Below are positions 10,045 through 21,493 of a DNA stretch of 64,000 nucleotides, piece by piece (the stretch's first letter is position 1; each line of letters starts with the position of its first letter). The notes under the pieces are model-generated. The model searched no databases. It was not told the DNA's origin and was given only the letters and a program-made list of their open reading frames with translations. The DNA lies in contig CM069446.1 in the NCBI GenBank assembly GCA_035610835.1, forward strand, positions 65,679,191 to 65,743,190, in the 5' to 3' direction. A program made the translations under genes and the position numbers. The DNA comes from Ophiura sarsii (Eukaryota; Echinodermata; Ophiuroidea; Amphilepidida; Ophiuridae).

Positions 10045-11300
10045 TGATAAAGTGGACCAAGGAGTGATCCTTGAGGGACACAAGTGCTGGTTAAACATTC
10101 CTGGATGCCTGTCTTTCGTTTTGAAGACTTACCACAATCTTAACGTTTATTGCCTACAACATCCAATAGGATGTTGTGCTCCTGTATTCACTAACATACA
10201 TACTAACCATTATCATGTAGGCCATGGGCTGTCATTGGTCCATAGCGTCCTAGACTGGGTCCCAGCATCCCTCTATATGGCCGCCATCTTTAACATTTTT
10301 GAACATTTTGGGAAGTTTTCAACAATTTTCAACAACAAAAATCAGAAAATTTCAAAAAAATTCAATTAAGACCAGACGATGATTTAAAAAAAGAAAGAAA
10401 AAAAAGGAAATGGGTCTGCCAGGCCGTAGAACAAGGTTTTTCCCTGTACCCTGAATTGAATATTTGCAATCTCCACCGTAAACACTTGAGCTACTGCAAG
10501 GTGCTCAATGTGACAATAATCCAATTAAATAATGACTGTGTAAATATTTATTTATTGTACTATAATATATGCAGTTTGAATTTTCATTTCAACTTGAGGA
10601 TATGCCACTATGGGATGAACCCAATGATCAACTGTCATGTACCATACAGGGTGACTCAAATACAAAGTTGTTCTAATTTTTGAGGCCATTTTTTGCTTGC
10701 TACTTGGACATAAAAGGAAATCCCTGTTCTATGAGAAAAAAAAGCTATTTAAAAAAAAAAATGTATAGGAATTTTCCCAACATTTCTAGACATTTTGGAA
10801 TTTTCAGCAATTTTGTGGGGGGAAAAAAAACCTGACAAAAAACTAAATAAAAAATGTTGCACGAAATATCAATTTGCAAACATTTTCAAAAACGTTCCTA
10901 AATTATTATTTTTTTAATTAGAAAATTCAAAAAATTATGAAAGGGTCGGTCAGTCAGGCCAGTAAATAACAGGGTTTTTTGTTGCCTTATTGATAAAGTT
11001 TTGTAAATGTCAGGTTTTAAAAAACCCAAAATTATAGGAATTTTCCTAACATTTCTAGACATTTTGGTGAATTTTTCAGCAATTTTTGTGGGGAAGAAAA
11101 AACCTAAATAAAAAATGTTGCACAGAATGTCAATTTGCAAACATTTTCAAAAACGTTCCTAAATAAATTATTATTTTTTTAATTAGAAATTTCAAAAAAT
11201 TTATAAAAGGGTCAGACAAGCCTGTAGAACAGGTTTTCTTTGTTGCCTTATTGATAAAGTTTTGTAAATGTCTGTAAGCATTACTGGGCCAAAATACCAA
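10045..11300 (+). other. IFT140 3' flank with a tandem duplication of about 270 bp
   Basis: A unit beginning TATAGGAATTTTCC at 10764 recurs at 11033 and continues in parallel to about 11280. Each unit contains CTAAATAAAAAATGTTGCAC, which includes AATAAA and could serve as a poly(A) signal (about 10847 and 11104). The extent of the transcript is not determinable here. No coding sequence was seen. Confidence 0.6.
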
Positions 11301-11483
11301 GACCTAGATTATTTTGTTAATGTAATATGGAAAGTTAAAGATAGCATGTGCAAAATCAGATTGTCCACAGAAGCATTCCCATCTTGTGCATCGCTTCTCA
11401 ACAGGAATCAAAAACACACAAGATAGTGTAATCAAAACAGTTTGTAAAGGTTACAAAAAATCTTCCAATAGCCCAAAATCAAT

Positions 11484-11698
11484 TACTGTAAAAGTTGAAT
11501 TTTTTTGCGGTGGTTTTTAATTTTCGCGCTTTTCGCGCAAAATATTTTTCCGCGAAGATTATAACACACGGAAATATTGTTTTCAATATACATGCAATGC
11601 ATCCAGAAGGTCACCTGCGAAAAAAACAATTCGCGAAATGTCTATGATATCAAAATACGCGAAAATATCTTTACGCAAAAATATTGGCTTTTACAGTA
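11484..11698. mobile_element. Palindromic MITE with TACTGTAAAAG ends
   Basis: The inverted termini are TACTGTAAAAG and CTTTTACAGTA. The interior is rich in TTTTCGCG/CGCGAAAA arms that fold back. TA at both edges fits a TA target. The sequence type is widespread in invertebrate genomes. Non-coding. Confidence 0.8.
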
Positions 11699-11946
11699 TG
11701 ACATTTTTGTGGTGAACTTTGGAGGCACCCATGGACAAGTCAATTATTGGAGTATTTTTTTATTGAAAATAGACAGTTCAAATTAAACGTTGGTTCCAAG
11801 TTCAACTGACAGCACATGTATTTAAGTAGACAGCAACTACAATATGCAGGCAACATTTGAGAAAAAACGATGCCCGGCTTTGCAAGGTAGTGTACGGGAA
11901 AGTGTACGGGTGAAAATGACAAACGAAAACAGCCCAGTAAGTAACC

Positions 11947-11967
11947 GCCTCCGTTGCGCAATTGGTA

Positions 11968-12003
<36 letters not shown>

Positions 12004-12020
12004 GAGGCCAGCCGGGGGCG
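11947..12020 (+). tRNA. tRNA-Asn (anticodon GTT), possibly slightly degenerate
   Basis: A 74-nt cloverleaf. The acceptor stem GCCTCCG pairs fully with CGGGGGC (one G-T pair), with discriminator G. The D arm is GCGC-AATTGGTAA-GCGC. The anticodon stem-loop TTCGGCTGTTAACCGAA carries GTT. The T-arm GGTGG-TTCGAGG-CCAGC has one G-G mismatch. A T-rich run (TTGTTTCTTTTT) follows at once as a Pol III terminator. The T-stem mismatch leaves open a tRNA-derived pseudogene. Confidence 0.8.
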
Positions 12021-12365
12021 TTGTTTCTTTTTGCATTTAATGCAGATCAACAAATCACAGTAAAAATATAATATTGACAAAATCACAGACCACTTACACA
12101 AAAATTGCATCTGCGCATGCTCCTGTCGTGATCGAAATCCAACACACAAGCAATGGGCGAGTTTTATAAGTGCCATGGACAAGTCAATTTTGCTCAGGAT
12201 ATATTCAAACTACCATATTTTATTAACGACATATTTTGGGTCTTAGATTTGTTGCTGTACAACGTGCAGAAATGTATAAATATTTATTTGTAAATAATGT
12301 AACAATGGCCGTCAGAAATGGGATCCCTTTGTTTGACCAACCCTGTAGCTGGGTCATGACAGACT

Positions 12366-12588
12366 TTAGCACTTTCCATGCGGCAGGCATCTGCAGACAA
12401 CATTCCAAAATGTCACCAAAATTTTCAAAAATGTCAAAATTATTGAATCTCCTTGAGAAATGCATTAAATTAAGTACAAACGTTCCTAGTATTGGTTCAG
12501 TAACTCTTGAGATAGACTTTGAAAGTTGGGAAAGGTTTCTGATTTTTGTTTGTTTTGTGTATGGTAAAAATAATAGCCGCATGGAAAA
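12366..12588. mobile_element. TAACACTTTCC-family MITE, copy C
   Basis: It starts TTAGCACTTTCCATGCGGCA and ends in GCCGCATGGAAAAT, with the shared interior landmarks in order. The right terminus has lost the GTGTTA end. Non-coding. Confidence 0.8.
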
Positions 12589-12651
12589 TCAGAATCTTCA
12601 TTCATACTGTTTTGTTTATGTGTGTGTGTGGGGTGGGGGTGTGCCTTCTAT

Positions 12652-12925
12652 TTAAGGCCAAACAAAGAAGAAGGTCTGTCTCAGAAACATTGTGCAAAAA
12701 AGGTAAGTGCTGAGGTATGCGATTTCTTTTTTTTTTGCTTGTCCAGGCTTTACGGAGACCTTTTTTTAACTTTTTTTTTAAAAATCCAAACAAATCCAAA
12801 AAAAAAAATCCAAAAAAAAAGAAGAAGTTTTTTAGCCCCAGCGCATAGACCTACGCGCCGTAGCTCATTTCACATACCAATGCGGGCGGGCTTCTGAGAC
12901 AGACCTTCTTCTTTGTTTGGCCTAA
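12652..12925. mobile_element. MITE with perfect 31-bp terminal inverted repeats
   Basis: The left arm 12656-12686 (starting GGCCAAACAAAGAAGAAGGT) is the exact complement of 12892-12922. TTAA precedes the left end and TAAA follows the right. The perfect match over 31 bp suggests a fairly young insertion. The interior is A/T-rich with a GC-rich CTACGCGCCG stretch and no coding. Confidence 0.85.
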
Positions 12926-13324
12926 ATACCTTTTTTCTATATTATGCTCTGTGTACAGATATTGTATATATTATAAAATACATGTAGCAGTCACTATTAT
13001 AAATACTAAATAATGTATATACATACAGTGTGTGTAAGTGACTATGAAATAAATGAAAGTTTAGATGCAAAGATAGCTTTCAGCCTCCACTTCTTAAAAA
13101 TGTGATGAAAAAAAAAGAAAAGAAAGAAAAAAGGGATTTTGATGCCTAAATGAAATTTGATGGCTACTAATAAATAATATGGCTATAAATAAATGAATCA
13201 ATAAACTAATAAATATGCAAAAAAGATTAATTAAAAACATCTGAAATCAAGCTTTATTTTCCATTGAAAGCTTACTAAGGCAAACTTTGGGGACTTGAGC
13301 TGACAGGGGGACATTGGAAGGGGT

Positions 13325-13580
13325 CAGTGGTGTAGCCAGAGGCCCCCCACAATATTTAAGTCGTGTTGGTTGAGATTTGCACTGCTGGTTTATCGAGCTC
13401 AATGTTTCACCAGTTTTTTTTGTTGGGGGGGGGGGGGGGGGGGACACCATGCCACCCCAGCTGCTCGAGTTTCTGACTCCGCAGCAATTCTCAAAAAGTT
13501 GATAGCCTAGTAAAGTTCTTGTCGGTTCACTTTTATTTTTTACCCCCTCCCCCAATATGAAAAACCTAACTACGCCACTG
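13325..13580. mobile_element. hAT-like nonautonomous element with poly-G
   Basis: The ends are CAGTGGTGTAGCCAG and CTACGCCACTG, a terminal pair typical of short hAT elements. Flanks GAAGGGGT and GAGGGGGG resemble an eroded 8-bp target duplication. An uninterrupted G run lies at about 13424-13443. Confidence 0.65.
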
Positions 13581-14048
13581 GAGGGGGGTAAGGATTGTGA
13601 CCCCCTGTCCGTCCCCCTATGTGGATACAAAGTTATCAAGTCTCTGTGCTATTAATGTACCTGTTATACATCTATTGGTGCTGTAGACTACACTGCCCCG
13701 TACACTGCCACGCATAAGTATTTCCCCCTCTGGAAGCTTTCAAGTTATCACTGTGTTATCGACAAAGTATTAAACCATCAGACCCAATTACCATTTCATT
13801 GTGTTCATTGTACATTTTATACCAATAAATTCATGTTTCCTATTCAGATTCATGATTTAAAAGCATTACAATTCATGATTTTATCGAGCAAGTCAAAATT
13901 CCAATGTAAAATCGCCGTAGTAAATCACCTCATGAATATCAATTAGCTCATTATCGGCAGTGTAACGCTATGGGAATTTTCAACTGAGACTCAACTAGTG
14001 ATGGAAAACTCCATGTGCAGAAATGTATAAATGATAATTGGCATTAAC
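13581..14048. other. Unremarkable intergenic sequence
   Basis: AT-rich sequence with no recognised gene or repeat before the minisatellite at 14049. Confidence 0.5.
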
Positions 14049-14445
14049 CCTCAGTGCACCCTTAGGTTCTTCAATATTCGATACCAATCTTATCCCTCAG
14101 AGCAAAGTTAGGCATCTATCAATATTTGATACCAACCTTTACCCTCGGTGCAAAGTTTGACATTTTTATCAATATTCAATACCAAACCTTCACCCAGTGC
14201 AAAGTTAGACAGAGCACTATTTGATACCAATCTTAACCCTTGGTGCAAAGTTAGGCATCTGTATCAATATACGATACCAAACTTAACCCTCAGTGCAAAG
14301 TTTGGCATCTTTATCAATATTTGATACCAAGCTTAACCCTCAGTGCAAAATTAGACATCTATATTCAATACCAAACTTAACCCTTTGAGCAAATTTGGAC
14401 ATATCAATATTTGATACCAAACTAAACCCTCAGTGCAAAATGGAG
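14049..14445. repeat. Degenerate minisatellite of about 50 bp
   Basis: About seven or eight copies of a unit built from TTGATACCAA, CTTAACCCTCAGTGCAAAG and GGCATCTTTATCAATA follow one another with clear divergence. Confidence 0.8.
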
Positions 14446-14788
14446 CATGATGCAGATCAAATCATTTGATGAAATGTATAAATTTACAATCCATAGTGTT
14501 ACGAAACTAATATATCCAAGCTCAGTGCGCATGCGTAGAATTGTCCTGATGTAACCTATATCGGACCCTGATTATGCTTGCCCAAACGTAGCCCATAATG
14601 GCCCTTGTAAAACCCATATGGGATCCAAGATATCAGCCTATATGAGACCCTGATAGGTTTACCCAAACGTAGCCCATTGGTCCTTGTAAAACCCATTATG
14701 TGACCTGTGTGGTCAGTCCGCACATAACCCTTGCCCTGGTTGCTCACATGTAGCCCGAATGAGGCCCATGGATTGGCTGGGTACATTA

Positions 14789-15857
14789 TATATGGCCATG
14801 TGTTTTGAACTGACCACCCAAAAAGGGTGGCGGCGTTGCATTTTTGGTGACGAATCATCCATCTCTCTCTATTAACTCAACAACTATTCGTGGTAGAGCT
14901 ATGGTTTAGGTGTCATTTGAAAGCTTATTTATCTAGCTACACTGTGTGAATAAATCAGGTATTTCTATAACTGTTTGGCTGAGATATGATTGATTATATT
15001 TCGTAAGTCAGGGGTGGCGGCGGTGGCGGTGGCGGCGGTGGCGGTGGCGTCGTGTACAATCTCTATGGGGAATATAGAAAATGTTCCCAATTCTACGTTC
15101 AAATTACAATAACTTCTCATTTCTGTATGGTACAAACATGATTTTGCTCTCATTTTATAGATTGTTTTATATTCTATAAGTTTTTGTTTCAACAAACGTG
15201 TCAACTCTTACGTAACAATTGTAATCACGAATCGTTTGCATTGTCCTCGGCTTTTCCCCTATTCACTACACAGTGAACTTGCTCCAATTCATCGGTTTTA
15301 CATACATGACTATAACAACAAAATTATTCAACCGATTATAGCAAAATTATACATTTTTGGAAAGCTCTCGAATAGGGGAATTCAGAAATCTTGCTTAAAA
15401 TAGGATGGGGTGAATAGCTAAAAAAATATATGTGTAAACTCTAATAAATTTGAAATGTAAATGTTTGTGCTCATTTACTTCCCGATATAGTATATTTCAA
15501 CAGGTTACCCTTGACAACCATTATGTTCTGATGGGTAAATTGCATGAGGAACTAATATGCACAGTAAAATGATGATTGGGATAGGAATAAAAAAAATATT
15601 GAGCTTTAATCAAAATATGAAAAAAATCGATATATTTTGAACATTCTTAATCATAACATGTTACCATTAGGTTTTATGCAAATTCCAATCGCATATTCGG
15701 ATTCCTTGTGAGATTACTGTTCAGAAAATGTATACTTTTTATGGGGTAGAACAAGTAGTTATTGCGATATGCTAATTCGAATCTCAGATGGTGTAAAATG
15801 TAAAAATCTGGACATGCAACGGGAAGGGTGGCGAGTTCAAAACACATGGCCATATGT
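14789..15857. mobile_element. Element of about 1.07 kb bounded by a 30-bp inverted repeat
   Basis: The left end contains ATGGCCATGTGTTTTGAACT followed by GACCACCC. Its complement GGGTGGCGAGTTCAAAACAC with ATGGCCATAT is at 15826-15857. The interior has a (GGTGGC)n-type stretch (15010-15048) and otherwise AT-rich sequence without a recognisable ORF. Confidence 0.6.
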
Positions 15858-15959
15858 TAAAGATGTTATAAGAACGGACCTAATTTCATTGATTTTCATG
15901 ATGAAATAATTGATGGACTTTGGGCATCGATGGATACTAATCATTTTGGGACAGCCTGT

Positions 15960-18900
15960 ATATTGCTGATGTGTATATTCAAGTGCTATCTTCTGCGGAT
16001 AGCTAGCGATATATTCATCTTACTGTCTACTGCTCAAAGCATTGTATTGGCATGCTATATATAGCTGATAGCATTGTATTCACATCTACTACTGATAGCA
16101 TTATACACTCACTTGCTATCTACTGCTGATAGCATTATACATTCACTTGCCACCTACTCCTGATAGCATTATACTTCACTTGCTATCTACTGCTGATAGC
16201 ATTATACTTCACTTGCAATCTACTGCTGATAGCATTATACATTCACTTGCTATCTACTGCTGATAGCATTATACTTCACTTGCTATCTACTGCTGATAGC
16301 ATTATACTTCACTTGCAATCTACTGCTGATAGCATTATACATTCACTTGCCACCTACTGCTGATAGCATTATACATTCACTTGCTATCTACTGCTGATAG
16401 CATTATACTTCACTTGCTATCTACTGCTGATAGCATTATACATTCACTTGCTATCTACTGCTGATAGCATTATACATTCACTTGCTATCTACTGCTGATA
16501 GCATTATACTTCACTTGCTATCTACTGCTGATAGCATTATACATTCACTTGCCACCTACTCCTGATAGCATTATACTTCACTTGCTATATTATACTGCTG
16601 ATAGCATTATACATTCACTTGCTATCTACTGCTGATAGCATTATACTTCACTTGCTATCTACTGCTGATAGCATTATACATTCACTTGCCACCTACTCCT
16701 GATAGCATTATACTTCACTTGCTATATTATACTGCTGATAGCATTATACTTCACTTGCTATCTACTGCTGATAGCATTATACTTCACTTGCTATCTACTG
16801 CCGATAACATTATACTTCACTTGCTATCTACTGCTGATAGCATTATACTTCACTTGCTATATTATACTGCTGATAGCATTATACTTCACTTGCTATATTA
16901 TACTGCTGATAGCATTATACTTCACTTGCTATCTACTGCTGATAGCATTATACTTCACTTGCTATCTACTGCTGATAGCATTATACTTCACTTGCTATCT
17001 ACTGCTGATAGCATTATACTTCACTTGCTATCTACTGCTGATAGCATTATACATTCACTTGCCACCTACTCCTGATAGCATTATACTTCACTTGCTATAT
17101 TATACTGCTGATAGCATTATACTTCACTTGCTATCTACTGCTGATAGCATTATACTTCACTTGCTATCTATTGCTGATAGCATTATACTTCACTTGCTAT
17201 CTACTGCTGATAGCATTATACTTCACTTGCTATCTACTGCCGATAGCATTATACTTCACTTGCTATCTACTGCCGATAACATTATACTTCACTTGCTATC
17301 TACTGCTGATAGCATTATACTTCACTTGCTATCTACTGCTGATAGCATTATACTTCACTTGCTATCTACGGCTGATAGCATTATAATTCACTTGCTATCT
17401 ACTGCTGATAGCATTATACTTCACTTGCTATCTACTGCCGATAACATTATACTTCACTTGCTATCTACTGCTGATAGCATTATACTTCACTTGCTATATT
17501 ATACTGCTGATAGCATTATACTTCACTTGCTATCTACTGCTGATAGCAATATACTTCACTTGCTATCTACTGCTGATAGCATTATACTTCACTTGCTATC
17601 TACTGCTGATAGCATTATACTTCACTTGCTATCTACTGCCGATAACATTATACTTCACTGGCTATCTACTGCTGATAGCATTATACTTCACTTGCTATCT
17701 ACTGCTGATAGCATTATACTTCACTTGCTATCTACTGCCGATAACATTATACTTCACTTGCTATCTACTGCCGATAGCATTATACTTCACTTGCTATCTA
17801 CTGCCGATAGCATTATACTTCACTTGCTATCTACTGCTGATAGCATTATACTTTACTTGCTATCTACTGCCGATAACATTATACTTCACTTGCTATCTAC
17901 TGCTGATAGCATTATACTTCACTTGCTATCTACTGCCGATAGCATTATACTTCACTTGCTATCTACTGCCGATAGCATTATACTTCACTTGCTATCTACT
18001 GCCGATAACATTATACTTCACTTGCTATCTACTGCTGATAGCATTATACACTCACTTGCAACCTACTCCTGATAGCATTATACTTCACTTGCTATCTACT
18101 GCTGATAGCATTATACTTCACTTGCTATCTACTGCCGATAACATTATACTTCACTTGCTATCTACTGCTGATAGCATTATACTTCACTTGCTATATTATA
18201 CTGCTGATAGCATTATACTTCACTTGCTATCTACTGCTGATAGCAATATACTTCACTTGCTATCTACTGCTGATAGCATTATACTTCACTTGCTATCTAC
18301 TGCTGATAGCATTATACTTCACTTGCTATCTACTGCCGATAACATTATACTTCACTTGCTATCTACTGCTGATAGCATTATACTTCACTTGCTATCTACT
18401 GCTGATAGCATTATACTTCACTTGCTATCTACTGCCGATAACATTATACTTCACTTGCTATCTACTGCCGATAGCATTATACTTCACTTGCTATCTACTG
18501 CCGATAGCATTATACTTCACTTGCTATCTACTGCTGATAGCATTATACTTTACTTGCTATCTACTGCCGATAACATTATACTTCACTTGCTATTTACTGC
18601 TGATAGCATTATACTTCACTTGCTATCTACTGCCGATAACATTATACTTCACTTGCTATCTACTGCTGATAGCATTATACACTCACTTGCAACCTACTCC
18701 TGATAGCATTATACTTCACTTACTATATTATACTGCTGATAGCATTATACTTCACTTGCTATCTACTGCCGATAGCATTATACTTCACTTGCTATCTACT
18801 GCCGATAGCATTATACTTCACTTGCTATCTACTGCTGATAGCATTATACTTCACTTGCTATCTACTGCTGATAGCATTATACTTCACTTGCTATATTATA

Positions 18901-21493
18901 CTGCTGATAGCATTATACTTCACTTGCTATCTACTGCTGATAGCATTATACTTCACTTGCTATCTACTGCTGATAGCATTATACTTCACTTGCTATCTAC
19001 TGCTGATAGCATTATACTTCACTTGCTATCTACTGCTGATAGCATTATACTTCACTTGCTATCTACTGCCGATAACATTATACTTCACTTGCTATCTACT
19101 GCTGATAGCATTATACTTCACTTGTTATCTACTGCTGATAGCATTATACTTCACTTGCTATCTACTGCCGATAACATTATACTTCACTTGCTATCTACTG
19201 CTGATAGCATTATACTTCACTTGCTATATTATACTGCTGATAGCATTATACTTCACTTGCTATCTACTGCTGATAGCAATATACTTCACTTGCTATCTAC
19301 TGCTGATAGCATTATACTTCACTTGCTATCTACTGCTGATAGCATTATACTTCACTTGCTATCTACTGCCGATAACATTATACTTCACTTGCTATCTACT
19401 GCTGATAGCATTATACTTCACTTGCTATCTACTGCTGATAGCATTATACTTCACTTGCTATCTACTGCCGATAACATTATACTTCACTTGCTATCTACTG
19501 CCGATAGCATTATACTTCACTTGCTATCTACTGCCGATAGCATTATACTTCACTTGCTATCTACTGCTGATAGCATTATACTTTACTTGCTATCTACTGC
19601 CGATAACATTATACTTCACTTGCTATTTACTGCTGATAGCATTATACTTCACTTGCTATCTACTGCCGATAACATTATACTTCACTTGCTATCTACTGCT
19701 GATAGCATTATACACTCACTTGCAACCTACTCCTGATAGCATTATACTTCACTTACTATATTATACTGCTGATAGCATTATACTTCACTTGCTATCTACT
19801 GCCGATAGCATTATACTTCACTTGCTATCTACTGCCGATAGCATTATACTTCACTTGCTATCTACTGCTGATAGCATTATACTTCACTTGCTATCTACTG
19901 CTGATAGCAGTATACTTCACTTGCTATATTATACTGCTGATAGCATTATACTTCACTTGCTATCTACTGCTGATAGCATTATACTTCACTTGCTATCTAC
20001 TGCTGATAGCATTATACTTCACTTGCTATCTACTGCTGATAGCATTATACTTCACTTGCTATCTACTGCCGATAACATTATACTTCACTTGCTATCTACT
20101 GCCGATAACATTATACTTCACTTGCTATCTACTGCTGATAGCATTATACTTCACTTGCTATATTATACTGCTGATAGCATTATACTTCACTTGCTATCTA
20201 CTGCTGATAGCATTATACTTCACTTGCTATCTACTGCTGATAGCATTATACTTCACTTGCTATCTACTGCTGATAGCATTATACTTCACTTGCTATCTAC
20301 TGCCGATAACATTATACTTCACTTGCTATCTACTGCTGATAGCATTATACTTCACTTGCTATATTATACTGCTGATAGCATTATACTTCACTTGCTATCT
20401 ACTGCTGATAGCAATATACTTCACTTGCTATCTACTGCTGATAGCATTATACTTCACTTGCTATCTACTGCTGATAGCATTATACTTCACTTGCTATCTA
20501 CTGCCGATAACATTATACTTCACTTGCTATCTACTGCTGATAGCATTATACTTCACTTGCTATCTACTGCCGATAACATTATACTTCACTTGCTATCTAC
20601 TGCCGATAGCATTATACTTTACTTGCTATCTACTGCCGATAACATTATACTTCACTTGCTATCTACTGATGATAGCATTATACATTCACTTGCCACCTAC
20701 TTTTGATAGCATTATACTTCACTTGCTATCTACTGCTGATAGCATTATACTTCACTTGCTATCTACTGCCGATAACATTATACTTCACTTGCTATCTACT
20801 GCCGATAGCATTATACTTCACTTGCTATCTACTGCTGATAGCATTATACTTTACTTGCTATCTACTGCCGATAACATTATACTTCACTTGCTATCTACTG
20901 ATGATAGCATTATACATTCACTTGCCACCTACTTTTGATAGCATTATACTTCACTTGCTATCTACTGCTGATAGCATTATACTTCACTTGCTATCTACTG
21001 CTGATAGCATTATACTTCACTTGCTATCTACTGCCGATAACATTATACTTCACTTGCTATCTACTGCTGATAGCATTATACATTCACTTGCAACCTACTC
21101 CTGATAGCATTATACTTCACTTACTATATTATACTGCTGATAGCATTATACTTCACTTGCTATCTACTGCTGATAGCATTATACTTCACTTGCTATCTAC
21201 TGCTGATAGCATTATACTTCACTTGCTATATACTGCCGATAACATTATACTTCACTTGCTATCTACTGCTGATAGCATTATACTTCACTTGCTATCTACT
21301 GCCGATAGCATTATACTTCACTTGCTATCTACTGCCGATAGCATTATACTTCACTTGCTATCTACTGCTGATAGCATTATACTTCACTTGCTATCTACTG
21401 CTGATAACATTATACTTCACTTGCTATCTACTGCTGATAGCATTATACTTCACTTGATATCTACTGCTGATAGCAAAATATTCACTGGCTATC
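15960..21493. repeat. Large 33/36-bp minisatellite with higher-order structure
   Basis: Roughly 160 head-to-tail copies of a 33-bp unit contain CTGATAGCATTATACTTCAC then TTGCTATCTA. There is a 36-bp variant (TATATTATAC replacing TATCTAC) and a 34-bp variant (TATACATTCAC). Linked variants CTGCTGATAGC, CCGATAGC and CCGATAACA recur in blocks. The rare GATAGCAATA variant sits at 17541, 18238, 19271 and 20406, and CAACCTACTCCTGA at about 18058, 18689 and 19722, giving a 1,033-bp higher-order repeat over part of the array. Two forward frames lack stops, so long open frames of ADSIILHLLST type appear, but these are a by-product of the unit length. Confidence 0.95.

Noticed and set aside
11740..12036. 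Minus-strand open frame of 98 codons over the tRNA
   Set aside because: It is a read-through of the tRNA-Asn complement, a known source of false proteins.
16686..21104. Long open frames encoding ADSIILHLLST repeats (up to 349 codons)
   Set aside because: The unit is a multiple of three and two forward frames lack stops, so open frames are automatic. There is no start context, no introns and no non-repeat domain, and 34-bp units shift the frame at block edges.
15960..21493. CRISPR array
   Set aside because: Units are head-to-tail without unique spacers, there are no cas genes, and the context is a eukaryotic genome.
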